Assembly: GCF_008042275.1 (NCBI RefSeq)
Contig: NZ_RDBK01000001.1
Coordinates: 395,636 to 459,635 of the forward strand
Source of the DNA: Streptomyces sp. OR43
Lineage (GTDB): Bacteria; Actinomycetota; Actinomycetes; Streptomycetales; Streptomycetaceae
Length of the DNA stretch: 64,000 nucleotides
Reading direction: 5' to 3'
Position numbers and translations under genes: made by a program. Positions 1 to 8,527 of the stretch are shown one piece after another (position 1 is the first letter of the stretch; each line of letters starts with the position of its first letter). Under the pieces are notes generated by a model, which saw only the letters and a list, made by a program, of their open reading frames with translations, ran no database searches and was not told the origin of the DNA.

Positions 1-27
1 GGAGAGGAGACTCCGGAGGTGAGCGCC

Positions 28-300
28 ATGACACAGACGGCTGTCGGATGGCACATCGAGCTGGAATTCGAGGAAGACACCCACCGCACCCGGGCGGCCG
101 CTCTGGTGCGGCTCTCCGACGGGAACGAGGTCCGTGCCCACGGCTATGCCAGCCGCCACCCCTCCGACTCCGAACAGCCCAGGGTGGGCGAGGAGATCGC
201 GGGGGCCCGCGCACTCAACGAACTGGCGATGAAGCTGTTGACCAAGGCCCACGACGAGATCGACGAGGCGTCCGGCCGCACGTCCTACCCGCTGACCTGA
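28..300 (+). CDS. DUF1876 domain protein
   Basis: The product is a small acidic protein of about 90 residues. It matches the actinobacterial DUF1876 family (mycobacterial Rv1738/Rv2632c type) in its WHIELEFEED opening, the HG(Y/H)A segment in the middle and the ARAL..LA..L helix near the end. Family members are dormancy- or stress-associated; Rv1738 resembles ribosome-hibernation factors in fold, but the function here is not proven. The ATG at 28 is preferred because GGAGG (15-19) sits 8 nt upstream, whereas the in-frame GTG at 19 overlaps that ribosome-binding site. The gene stands alone, and the next gene has its own promoter. Confidence 0.85.
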   Translation: MTQTAVGWHIELEFEEDTHRTRAAALVRLSDGNEVRAHGYASRHPSDSEQPRVGEEIAGARALNELAMKLLTKAHDEIDEASGRTSYPLT

Positions 301-352
301 CGCACACCGCGCCGGACTCCGTTCCGCCGCCTTGTACGAGAGGCGTCGTAAT

Positions 353-393
353 TTGACGGACGTCGTAGTACGGGATGTATCGTACTAGCGATC
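353..393 (+). promoter_or_regulatory. Promoter and operator of the Old Yellow Enzyme gene
   Basis: A candidate promoter TTGACG (353-358), 17-nt spacer, TGTATC (376-381) is overlapped by CGTCGTAGTACG (361-372). This 12-mer is the exact reverse complement of the core of the perfect palindrome in front of the ArsR gene at 20141-20159. A second, weaker copy (ATCGTACTAGCGAT) follows at 380-393. The position over the spacer and start region suggests a repressor site, and the likely repressor is the ArsR protein at 20207. Confidence 0.6.
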
Positions 394-422
394 CTTCCGT
401 ACCCGGCGAAACGGAGTCCGTC

Positions 423-1520
423 GTGAGTGCCCTTTTCGACCCCATCACCCTCAGGTCGCTAGTCGTGCCCAACCGGGTATGGATGGCACCCATGTGCCAG
501 TACTGCGCCGCGGTGGAGGGGCCCGGAACGGGTGTGCCCACCGACTGGCACTTCGCGCACCTCGCCGCCCGCGCCACCGGCGGTACCGGGCTGATCCTCA
601 CCGAGGCGACGGCCGTCAGCCCCGAGGGGCGCATCAGTCCGGCCGACCTCGGTATCTGGAACGACACCCAGGTCGCCGCCTTCCGCCGCATCACGGACTT
701 CGTCAGGAAGCAGGGATCCGCCATCGGGATCCAGCTCGCCCATGCCGGCCGCAAGGCATCCACCGCGGCCCCCTGGACGGGGGGCGGACCCGTCGGGCCC
801 GAGGCGCACGGCTGGACCCCCGTCGCCCCGAGCCCGCTGCCCTTCGACACCGGCTACCCGGTGCCGCACGAGCTGACCGTCGAGGAGATCCAGGCGGTCG
901 TCGCGGACTTCCGTGAGGCCGCGCTCCGTGCTCTCGAAGCGGGCTTCCAGGTCGTCGAGGTGCACGGCGCGCACGGCTATCTCATCGGCCAGTTCCTGTC
1001 CCCGCACAGCAACCACCGTACCGACGCGTACGGCGGCAGCTACGAGAACCGCGTCCGCTTCGCCCTCCAGGTCGTCGACGCGGTCCGGGAGGTGTGGCCC
1101 GAGGAGCTGCCCGTCTTCTTCCGGATCTCCGCCACGGACTGGCTCACCGAGAACGCCGACGACGAGCGCGAGGGCTGGACCGCCGACGAGACGGTACGCC
1201 TGGCCGGGGAACTCCGGGCGCACGGTGTCGACCTGCTCGACGTCTCCACCGGCGGTAACGCCCCCCGCGCACGGATCGCGACCGGCCCCGGCTATCAGGT
1301 TCCCTTCGCCGAGCGCGTGAAGCGGGAGACCTCGCTGCCCGTCGCCGCCGTCGGGCTGATCACCGACCCGCAGCACGCCGAGAAGATCCTCACCGAAGGC
1401 AGCGCGGACGCCGTGCTCCTCGGGCGCGAACTGCTCCGCAGCCCGTCCTGGGCACAGCACGCGGCGCGCGAACTGAACGGGCGCGCGCACGCCCCCGAGC
1501 AGTACGCGTACGCGATCTGA
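423..1520 (+). CDS. NADH:flavin oxidoreductase, Old Yellow Enzyme family (YqjM-like)
   Basis: A 365-residue FMN-dependent TIM-barrel ene-reductase. It opens with the family's LFDP(I/L)xLRxLxVxNRVWMAPMCQY segment and carries the active-site/FMN stretch HGAHGYLIGQFLSPHSN followed by the YGGSYENR motif. The C-terminal AVGLI and LLGRELLRSP segments fit the phosphate-binding end of the barrel. Length and motifs match the YqjM class, which reduces activated C=C bonds using NAD(P)H and is linked to electrophile detoxification. GTG 423 is chosen because GGAG lies 6 nt upstream; the reading frame extends back to 375 without a ribosome-binding site. It is monocistronic, with the operator above implying control by the ArsR regulator about 20 kb away. 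Confidence 0.9.
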   Translation: MSALFDPITLRSLVVPNRVWMAPMCQYCAAVEGPGTGVPTDWHFAHLAARATGGTGLILTEATAVSPEGRISPADLGIWNDTQVAAFRRITDFVRKQGSAIGIQLAHAGRKASTAAPWTGGGPVGPEAHGWTPVAPSPLPFDTGYPVPHELTVEEIQAVVADFREAALRALEAGFQVVEVHGAHGYLIGQFLSPHSNHRTDAYGGSYENRVRFALQVVDAVREVWPEELPVFFRISATDWLTENADDEREGWTADETVRLAGELRAHGVDLLDVSTGGNAPRARIATGPGYQVPFAERVKRETSLPVAAVGLITDPQHAEKILTEGSADAVLLGRELLRSPSWAQHAARELNGRAHAPEQYAYAI

Positions 1521-1785
1521 CCACGCCCGTTCCGCCGCCGTCGCGCCCCGGCCGGCTCCGCCCCCCTGCGCCCCGGCCGGCTCCGCCCTCGTCGCGCCCT
1601 GCCCCGCCGTCTCCCGACGCCGGGCCGGGGCATGACGGGGGCGATTGCGTACCCGCCGTCCGGATCGCGGCATCCGTTCACCGTGCATTCATCCGGGATG
1701 ACGGCCGACGCATTCCCTCCCGCGCCACGGGGCCCTACGCTCGGCCGCGCATCGATCACGTGGTCACGGCCGCGAGCCGGTCGCT
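1521..1785. other. Non-coding gap with a short direct repeat
   Basis: No convincing gene is present. A 21-nt unit beginning GCGCCCCGGCCGG occurs twice (1543-1563 and 1568-1588, period 25), just after the Old Yellow Enzyme stop. The rest is unremarkable until the LacI-type operator that follows. Confidence 0.5.
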
Positions 1786-1797
1786 GACAACGTTGTC
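1786..1797. promoter_or_regulatory. LacI-type operator GACAACGTTGTC
   Basis: A perfect 12-bp palindrome 25 nt before the GH92 start codon. The identical 12 bp occur at 41555-41566, between a LacI regulator and a ROK kinase. The central CG and near-perfect symmetry are typical of LacI-family sites. Because it overlaps the expected promoter-leader region, repression is the likely mode. Confidence 0.75.
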
Positions 1798-1821
1798 CGA
1801 ACTTCCTGGAAGGTACGCGAC

Positions 1822-4260
1822 ATGCCCCCCAGACCGCTGACCGCGCCCCGGCGCCTCGCCGCGCGAACGGCCGCCGTCGTCGTCACCGGCGCCCTGGCCG
1901 CCGCCGTGCTGCCCGCCACCGCAGAGGCCGCCGCGCTCGTCACCCGTCCGACCGCCTACGTGGACCCGCTGATCGGCAGCGCCAACGGCGGCAACACCTT
2001 TCCCGGCGCGACCCTCCCGTACGGCATGATCGCCTGGTCGCCGACGAGCACCACGGGCGACCAGACCAGCACCGGCGCCGCGAACGGCTACGAGTACGGC
2101 GCCACGCGACTGCGCGGACTGAGCCTCACCCATGTCAACGGCGCCGGATGCAATCCCGGAGCGGCCGGTGACATCCCGATCATGCCGTTCGTCGGGGACG
2201 TCACGTCGTCACCGTCCGCCGACACCAAGGACGCCGTCTACGCAGCTGACTTCTCGCACGACAACGAGCGCGCGGTCCCGGGCCGCTACACCCTCGGCCT
2301 CGACTCGGGAGCCACCGCAGACCTCGCGGTGAGCCGCCGCGCCGGCGTGGCCGACTTCGCGTTCCCGGCCGGCAAGCCGGCCAATCTCCTGTTCCGGGTC
2401 TCCAATTCGCTGAACGGCAGCGAGGACGCCCAGGTCCGGATCGACACCGCGCACCGCAAGGTCACGGGCTCCGTGCTCACCGGTGCCTTCTGCGGGCGGC
2501 GTGCCAACGGCGGCACCAACAACCGCAAGAGCTACTACCGCCTCTACTTCACCGCCTCCTTCGACCGCGCCTTCTCCTCCACCGGCACCTGGAAGGACGG
2601 CACGCTCGCCCCCGGCTCGACCGAGGGCAGCGGTGGTGAGGGGTACGCCACGGGCGCGGACCGGGCGGGCCGCGGATCGGGTGGCTGGGTCGGCTTCGAC
2701 ACCAGCGCGGACAACGATGTCCACATGCGGATCGGCATCTCCTACGTCAGCCAGGCGGGTGCCGAGGCCAACCTGCGGAAGGAGATCGCCCCGCACGCGG
2801 CCGTGGACGATGTCGCGGCCGCCGCGAGCCGGACGTGGGACCGCGAGCTGGACTCCGTACGCACGGGCGGCGGGACCGAGGCCCAGCGGACCACGTTCTA
2901 CACCGCGCTCTACCACGCGCTGATGCAGCCCAACCTCATCAGCGACACCGACGGCCGCTACCCCGGCATGGACGGCCGGGGCCACCGGATCGAGCGCGGG
3001 CAGGGCGCGCAGTACAGCAACTTCTCGGGCTGGGACCAGTACCGGGCCCAGATACAACTGCTGGCCCTCCTCAAACCGGAGATCGCCGGGGACTTCGCCC
3101 AGTCATTGTACAACTTCGCCCGGCAGAACGGCGGGGTGTGGGACCGCTGGGTGCACATCAACGGGGCCACCCACGTCATGACCGGCGACCCCACCGCGGC
3201 CACCCTCGCCACGTTCTACGCCATGGGCGTGCGGAACTTCGACTACGAGGGCGCGTACGAGTCGCTGGCGCGCCAGGCGACCGTTCCCGTGGACGACGGG
3301 CTCTCGGACGCCGGCTGCCCGGGCCAGTGCACCGGTCAGCGGCCCAATCTGGCCCAGTACCTGGAGTCGCACTACGCGCCGCAGGACGTCTGCCACTGCT
3401 GGGGCGGCGCCGCCGAGACGCTGGAGGACGCGGTCGCCGACGCCGCACTCGGACGCTGGGCGGAACTGCTCGGACGTGACGAGGAGGCCGCGGCGTTCAA
3501 GGAGCGCGGCGGCTGGTGGCGCAACGTGTACAACCCCGACGCCACGGACGGCGCCGGTACCACCGGCTACATCCAGGCCCGCAATCTCGACGGTTCCTGG
3601 GTCACGCCGTTCAGCCCGGGCAGCGACCGCGGCTTCGCGCAGGGCACCAGTGCCACGTACACCTGGATGGTTCCGCAGGACGTCCAGGGCCTCGCCGAGG
3701 CGATGGGCGGCCGGGACGTCGCGGCGCGGCGCCTGGACGGGTTCTTCCACAAGGCGGACGGCTCCTGGTCGGTCAAGGGCGGTGACGCGGTCCGCTACGA
3801 CCCGACCAACGAGCCCGGCATCCACGCCCCCTGGCTCTACAACGCGCTCGGGCAGCCGTGGAAGACCCAGGAGACGGTGCGCGAGATCCTGAACACGGTC
3901 TACGGGACGGGGCCGCGGGGCCTGCCCGGGAACGACGACCTGGGCACCATGTCCGCCTGGTACGTCTTCTCCGCGCTGGGTCTGTACCCGCAGGCACCGG
4001 GTGGCGGTGAACTGCTGCTGGGCGCCCCGCTGTTCCCGAAGGCGGTGATCGACCGGCCGCACGGCAGGGACATCACGATCACCGCACCGGCGGCCGACGC
4101 GGCGCATCCGTACGTCGACGCGGTGACGGTCAATGGCCGTGCCCACGACCGGTCGTGGACGGACGCGAGCCTGCCGGCCCGGGGAGGCGAGCTGGCCTAC
4201 CGGCTGTCCGGGCAGCCCAGTACCTCCTGGGCCACGGACCCTTCGGGGCTCCCGCAGTAG
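1822..4260 (+). CDS. Secreted GH92 glycosidase; probable mannosyl-phosphate (uncapping) type
   Basis: An 812-residue exported protein with a signal peptide ending near residue 37 (VLPATAEAA). The GH92 landmarks are present: YVDPLIGS..GGNTFPGA.LPYGM near the N-terminus, GWDQYRAQ in the middle, and GNDDLGTMSAWYVFSALG near residues 704-720. GH92 enzymes are Ca-dependent exo-alpha-mannosidases. The segment that normally carries the catalytic acid Glu (E-G/A-x-A-x-x-Y-x-W-x-V-P) reads GFAQGTSATYTWMVPQD, so Gln607 stands in place of Glu, while the base Asp pair (D705/D706) is kept. The same swap is known in actinobacterial GH92 enzymes that remove mannose from mannose-1-phospho-6-mannose, so that substrate is inferred. 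GGAAGG lies 8 nt before the ATG, and a LacI operator overlaps the leader. Confidence 0.88.
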   Translation: MPPRPLTAPRRLAARTAAVVVTGALAAAVLPATAEAAALVTRPTAYVDPLIGSANGGNTFPGATLPYGMIAWSPTSTTGDQTSTGAANGYEYGATRLRGLSLTHVNGAGCNPGAAGDIPIMPFVGDVTSSPSADTKDAVYAADFSHDNERAVPGRYTLGLDSGATADLAVSRRAGVADFAFPAGKPANLLFRVSNSLNGSEDAQVRIDTAHRKVTGSVLTGAFCGRRANGGTNNRKSYYRLYFTASFDRAFSSTGTWKDGTLAPGSTEGSGGEGYATGADRAGRGSGGWVGFDTSADNDVHMRIGISYVSQAGAEANLRKEIAPHAAVDDVAAAASRTWDRELDSVRTGGGTEAQRTTFYTALYHALMQPNLISDTDGRYPGMDGRGHRIERGQGAQYSNFSGWDQYRAQIQLLALLKPEIAGDFAQSLYNFARQNGGVWDRWVHINGATHVMTGDPTAATLATFYAMGVRNFDYEGAYESLARQATVPVDDGLSDAGCPGQCTGQRPNLAQYLESHYAPQDVCHCWGGAAETLEDAVADAALGRWAELLGRDEEAAAFKERGGWWRNVYNPDATDGAGTTGYIQARNLDGSWVTPFSPGSDRGFAQGTSATYTWMVPQDVQGLAEAMGGRDVAARRLDGFFHKADGSWSVKGGDAVRYDPTNEPGIHAPWLYNALGQPWKTQETVREILNTVYGTGPRGLPGNDDLGTMSAWYVFSALGLYPQAPGGGELLLGAPLFPKAVIDRPHGRDITITAPAADAAHPYVDAVTVNGRAHDRSWTDASLPARGGELAYRLSGQPSTSWATDPSGLPQ

Positions 4261-4275
4261 GCGCGGCACGACGCC

Positions 4276-4313
4276 GCGCCGGATCCCCGCGTCCGTACGC
4301 GGGGATCCGGCGC
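4276..4313 (+). terminator. Strong hairpin terminator after GH92
   Basis: Perfect 16-bp arms (4276-4291 and 4298-4313) surround a 6-nt loop, starting 16 nt after the GH92 stop codon. There is no U-tract, as is usual in Streptomyces. Confidence 0.8.
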
Positions 4314-4341
4314 GGACGTCGGCCGCTGGACCCACTCGATT

Positions 4342-4355
4342 TATATCGTTGAAAA
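4342..4355. promoter_or_regulatory. LacI-type operator upstream of the GH2 gene
   Basis: TATATCGTTGAAAA lies in an AT-rich patch about 110 nt before the GH2 gene. It aligns with TTGCAACGTTGGAAAA (11165-11180) and TATAACGTTGTAAA (11334-11347) through the shared CGTTGnAAA core, so the three sites are probably bound by one regulator, most simply the LacI protein at 16725. Confidence 0.5.
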
Positions 4356-4464
4356 TTCTCCGTGCACGACTGTTGTTTTGCGTTTGGTGCTGTGGCTCAA
4401 TGTTCGATTATGTGCTGTGCCTCACAGGTTCGAGGCACTTCAGCCCTCTCGACAGGACGACGCC

Positions 4465-7400
4465 TTGAGACGACAAATGCCCCGATCCCGCACTGTGTTG
4501 AGAACGGTGGCCTGCGCCGCCGCACTCCTGATACCCGTCGGTGCCACGCTGGTCCCGGCCGCGGCGGCCACCCCGGCCACGGCCGCCTCCGCCACGCCGG
4601 CCACCTTCGCGGCCGGCGACCCGGCGACGGCCGTGCACGGGCTGAAGGGCGAGTACTACAGCATGTCCGCGCCCGGTGCGCGGGACTTCGCCACGCTCGG
4701 CGGTGTCGCCCTGGAGCCGCAGATCAACTTCCCCGGCCTCACCGGAACGTTCGAGTCCACCACCGGCCGGACCGAGAACACCACCGCCCGCTGGACCGGC
4801 GACATCACGGCTCCCGAGGACGGCGACTACACCTTCGCCGCGAGTGGCGACAACGGCTTCCGGCTCTTCATCGACGGCGAGGTGGTCATCGACCACTGGG
4901 AGCCGGACTGGGACAACGAGCAGACCAGCAAGCCGGTCGCGCTGAAGGCCGGTGAGGCCCACACGTTCAAGCTGGAGATGTTCCAGGACACGGGTGGCGC
5001 GAACATGTTCCTGCGCTGGTCCAGTGCGACGCTGGCTCGGCAGATCGTGCCCGAGTCCGCGTTCACCCCGCCGGCGGACTTCGAGGTCTACCCGGTCGGC
5101 CTGAGCGTCGCCGACGACGGCCTGAAGCTCCAGGCGGTGTTCGAGGACGAGGTCAGCGACTACGCCACGCTGAAGGACCACCTCACCATCGAGGCGGACA
5201 CCTCGCCGATGCCGGTGAAGTCCGTCGCCCGCACGCCCGGCAACCCCCACGCGCTGACCGTCACCCTGACCGCGCCCGTACTGAAGGGCCAGCAGGTCCG
5301 GGTCGCCTACGACGGAGAAGCGGGCCTCCGGGTGGCCGGCGAGACCGTTCCGCAGATCAGCCGAAGCGCCGGGAACCTGTCCACGCACCGGCTGACCACG
5401 GCCTTCGGCGACAAGGTCGACCGCGACCACCCGCTGCCGGAGTACCCCCGGCCGCAGCAGGTACGCGACGACTGGAAGAACCTCAACGGGTCCTGGGAGT
5501 TCGCCGGAGCCGCCGCGGGCGAGCAGCCCGTCTTCGGGAAGAAGCTGGGCGAGCGGATCACCGTCCCGTACCCGGTCGAGTCGCAGCTCTCCGGTCTTGA
5601 GCGCCACGAAGACCACATGTTCTACCGCAAGCTCGTCACCGTCCCGAAGAACTGGTCCGTGAAGGGCGACAAGAGCGGCAAGGCCAACCGGCTGAAGCTC
5701 AACTTCGGCGCCGTGGACTACGAGTCCCGCGTCTGGGTCAACGGCAAGCAGGTCGCCCAGCACACCGGCGGCTACACCGCCTTCAGCGCCGACATCACCG
5801 ACGCGGTCAAGGGCACCGGCCCGCAGGAGATCGTCGTCGCGGTCACCGACACCACCGGTGCCGACCAGCCCACGGGCAAGCAGTCGGCCAACCCCGGCGG
5901 AATCTTCTACACCGCCTCGTCCGGCATCTGGCAGACCGTCTGGATGGAGCCCGTCGCCCCGGCCGCCGTCGACTCCCTGACGACCACCCCGGACATCGAC
6001 AAGGGCCGGCTCGCCCTGACGGTGAACTCCGCGGACGCCTCGAAGTCCGCCCGGATCACCGCCGTCGCCCGTGACAAGAAGGGCAAGGTCGTCGGCCGGG
6101 TCACCGGCCCGGCCAACCGCGAGCTGAGCCTGCCGGTCGCGAAGCAGCACCTGTGGACGCCCGACGACCCGTACCTCTACGACCTGAAGGTCACCCTCGA
6201 CGACGGCCGCTCCAAGGACACCGTCGACAGCTACTTCGGCATGCGGTCCTTCGGCGTCGCGAAGGTCGGCGGCTACCAGAAGCTGGTCCTCAACGGAAAG
6301 CCGTTCTTCTCCCTCGCCCAGCTCGACCAGGGCTTCTACCCGGACGGCCTGAACACGGCACCCAGCGACTCCGCGCTGCTCTTCGACCTGAAGGCGCAGA
6401 AGGACCTCGGCTTCAACTCGGTGCGCAAGCACATCAAGGTGGAGCCGGCCCGCTGGTACTACCACGCCGACCAGCTCGGGCTGCTGGTCTGGCAGGACTT
6501 CGTCTCCGGCAACATCACCGGGGAGAAGGGCCAGAAGGCCTTCCTCGACCAGGGTGCCGAGATGATGAAGCAGCTGCACAACTACCCGTCGATCGGCGCC
6601 TGGATCGTCTTCAACGAAGGCTGGGGCGAGTGGGACCGCACCGAGACCGGCAAGATCACGGAGAAGGTCCAGGCCGCCGACCCCTCCCGCGTCGTGAACG
6701 CCCACAGCGGTGTCAACTGCTGCAATTCCAAGGGTGATTCGGGCAAGGGCGACATCATCGACCACCACGACTACAACAACACCGACCCGGCCTTCCCGGA
6801 CGCCAACCGTGCGGCGATGGACGGTGAGCACGGCGGCTTCACCCTGCGGTCGCCCGGACACATGTGGCCCGGTGCGCCCACCGCGATCTACAGCGGTGTC
6901 GCCGACAAGGCCGCGCTGACCGCCAAGTACGTCGAGAACACCCGTAAGTACTACCTGGAAGCGGCCGGCGCCGAACTCTCCGGCTCCATCTACACCCAGG
7001 TGACCGACCTGGAGAACGAGCTCAACGGCCTCTGGACGTACGACCGCCGTGAGATCAAGGTCGACCCGGCCCCGGTGCGCAAGATCAACCAGGAGGTCAT
7101 CGCCGCCGGCGCCGCCGCCGGTGAGCGGGACGAGGTCAAGGGCGGCGGCGCCTGGTCCCTCGACGAGAACAAGGGCACCGAGGCCGCCGACAGCGGACCG
7201 AACCACAAGGACCTCACCCTCACCGAGGGAACGTCCTGGGCGCCCGGCGTGCAGGGATCGGCGCTGAAGTTCAACGGCCAGGGCCAGTACGCCGAGACCG
7301 ACGGCCCGGTCCTCGACACCACCGGTGACTACACCGTGTCGGCCTGGGCGTCGCTGGACGCACTGCCCGGCAACTACGCGACCATCGTCAGCCAGGACGG

Positions 7401-7752
7401 CCGGCGTCAGGAGAACCCGTTCTACCTCCAGTACGGTCAGGGCGGCTTCGCCTTCTCCACCCCGGGCGCCCACCGTGCCCGGCTGGAGATGACGCCCGAG
7501 CTCGGCCGGTGGTACCACGTGGTCGGCGTCCGCAGCGGTGACGAGATCAAGCTGTACGTCGACGGTAAGCTCGCTGCCACCTCGGCAGCCGGAACCGCCG
7601 ATGTCAGCACCGGCGCCCTGTCCGTGGGCCGCGCCAAGTGGTCGGGCGGCAACACCGACTTCTGGAACGGTTCCGTCGACCAGGTCGCGGTGTACGACAA
7701 GGCCCTGACCGCGGACGAGGTGAGCGCGCTGCACGACGGCGTGCGGCCGTAG
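4465..7752 (+). CDS. Secreted PA14-GH2-LamG glycoside hydrolase
   Basis: About 1,095 residues, starting from a TTG with AGGA 7 nt upstream; the ATG at 4477 is an alternative. The domain order is signal peptide (to about 45), PA14 carbohydrate-binding domain (about 60-195), GH2 sugar-binding jelly roll (about 326-490), Ig-like domain (about 500-610), TIM barrel (about 615-885) and a C-terminal LamG/concanavalin-like domain (about 895-1090). The acid/base Glu is E718 in WIVFNEGWGEWD, and the nucleophile candidate is E788 in DGEHGG. GH2 covers beta-galactosidases, beta-glucuronidases and also beta-galactofuranosidases known from Streptomyces. Next to a furanose-type importer and a GH127, a furanosidic substrate is plausible but unproven. 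A LacI-type operator lies upstream. Confidence 0.87.
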   Translation: MRRQMPRSRTVLRTVACAAALLIPVGATLVPAAAATPATAASATPATFAAGDPATAVHGLKGEYYSMSAPGARDFATLGGVALEPQINFPGLTGTFESTTGRTENTTARWTGDITAPEDGDYTFAASGDNGFRLFIDGEVVIDHWEPDWDNEQTSKPVALKAGEAHTFKLEMFQDTGGANMFLRWSSATLARQIVPESAFTPPADFEVYPVGLSVADDGLKLQAVFEDEVSDYATLKDHLTIEADTSPMPVKSVARTPGNPHALTVTLTAPVLKGQQVRVAYDGEAGLRVAGETVPQISRSAGNLSTHRLTTAFGDKVDRDHPLPEYPRPQQVRDDWKNLNGSWEFAGAAAGEQPVFGKKLGERITVPYPVESQLSGLERHEDHMFYRKLVTVPKNWSVKGDKSGKANRLKLNFGAVDYESRVWVNGKQVAQHTGGYTAFSADITDAVKGTGPQEIVVAVTDTTGADQPTGKQSANPGGIFYTASSGIWQTVWMEPVAPAAVDSLTTTPDIDKGRLALTVNSADASKSARITAVARDKKGKVVGRVTGPANRELSLPVAKQHLWTPDDPYLYDLKVTLDDGRSKDTVDSYFGMRSFGVAKVGGYQKLVLNGKPFFSLAQLDQGFYPDGLNTAPSDSALLFDLKAQKDLGFNSVRKHIKVEPARWYYHADQLGLLVWQDFVSGNITGEKGQKAFLDQGAEMMKQLHNYPSIGAWIVFNEGWGEWDRTETGKITEKVQAADPSRVVNAHSGVNCCNSKGDSGKGDIIDHHDYNNTDPAFPDANRAAMDGEHGGFTLRSPGHMWPGAPTAIYSGVADKAALTAKYVENTRKYYLEAAGAELSGSIYTQVTDLENELNGLWTYDRREIKVDPAPVRKINQEVIAAGAAAGERDEVKGGGAWSLDENKGTEAADSGPNHKDLTLTEGTSWAPGVQGSALKFNGQGQYAETDGPVLDTTGDYTVSAWASLDALPGNYATIVSQDGRRQENPFYLQYGQGGFAFSTPGAHRARLEMTPELGRWYHVVGVRSGDEIKLYVDGKLAATSAAGTADVSTGALSVGRAKWSGGNTDFWNGSVDQVAVYDKALTADEVSALHDGVRP

Positions 7753-7825
7753 CCCGGGTGTTCGCGAAGCACTGAACCAGCGAACCAGTGAAGAGACGGA
7801 CCGCTGAATCAACGCACCACTGAAA

Positions 7826-7861
7826 GCTGCCTGCTGCCGCACCCGTGCGGCGGCAGGCAGC
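7826..7861 (+). terminator. Hairpin terminator after the GH2 gene
   Basis: Arms of 17 nt with one mismatch (7826-7842 and 7845-7861), formed by GCTGCCTGC...GCAGGCAGC, lie 74 nt after the GH2 stop. Confidence 0.75.
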
Positions 7862-7915
7862 GGCATGCCCCGCCCCGGCGAACCGGCCGGGGCGGCGCCG
7901 TGTGAGGATCGGGAA

Positions 7916-8428
7916 ATGGGAGAGACGGAGATCCGCCGCCGCCGCGACGACGACCTGAAGGGCTGTGTCGAGGCGCTGGCCACCGTGCACGACGCGGACC
8001 GCTATCCGGCGGAGTGGCCCGCCGATCCGGGAGGCTGGCTGACACCGGACGGCATGCTCGGCGCCTGGGTGGCGGTGGACGGACCGGACGTCGTGGGCCA
8101 TGTGGCCCTGACCGGCACGGACGACGTGCTGGCGGCGGACGTGGGTCTTCCGTCCGAGGAACTTGCCTCGGTGGCCCGGCTGTTCGCGACGGCGTCGGCG
8201 CGCCGGCGTGGCGTGGGGAGCGCCCTGCTCGCCACCGTGACGGCGGCTGCGGCGGACGGCGGACTGCGGGCGGTCCTGGAGGTGGAGGACGGCGGCGAGG
8301 CCGCCGTGGCCCTCTACGAACGCGCGGGGTGGCGTCATGTGGGCAGCCGCTCCGGTGACTGGACGACGGCCGACGGCCGGACGGCGCTGTTGCACACCTA
8401 CGTCGCCCCGGGCGCGGGGCCGCGGTAG
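7916..8428 (+). CDS. GNAT family N-acetyltransferase
   Basis: A 170-residue single-domain acyl-CoA transferase. It shows the acetyl-CoA pyrophosphate-binding motif as ARRRGVGSALL, a beta-strand with LEVEDGGEAAVALYERAGWRHVGS (the typical A..LYE..GF end of the fold), and no membrane segment. The substrate cannot be predicted. ATG 7916 is chosen because GAGGA lies 7 nt upstream; the frame also opens earlier at 7865, inside the terminator flank. It converges with the GH127 gene, with a hairpin between them. Confidence 0.88.
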   Translation: MGETEIRRRRDDDLKGCVEALATVHDADRYPAEWPADPGGWLTPDGMLGAWVAVDGPDVVGHVALTGTDDVLAADVGLPSEELASVARLFATASARRRGVGSALLATVTAAAADGGLRAVLEVEDGGEAAVALYERAGWRHVGSRSGDWTTADGRTALLHTYVAPGAGPR

Positions 8429-8436
8429 ACGGCCGA

Positions 8437-8475
8437 CGGCCCGGACACGACGCGGTCGGCGTCGCATCCGGGCCG
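8437..8475. terminator. Bidirectional hairpin between GNAT and GH127 genes
   Basis: CGGCCCGGA (8437-8445) pairs perfectly with TCCGGGCCG (8467-8475). It lies between two convergent stop codons. Confidence 0.55.
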
Positions 8476-8527
8476 TGGCCCGCACAGGAGGAAGCGGGCG
8501 GAGTCGGATCACCGCGCCCGGAACGCG

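Noticed and set aside
4410..4440. GGTTCGA-containing stretch suggesting a tRNA T-arm
   Set aside because: No acceptor stem or anticodon arm can be folded around it.
4408..7983. A minus-strand open frame of about 1,190 codons opposite the GH2 gene
   Set aside because: It encodes low-complexity Val/Gly/Leu-rich sequence without domains, while the plus strand has complete GH2 motifs.
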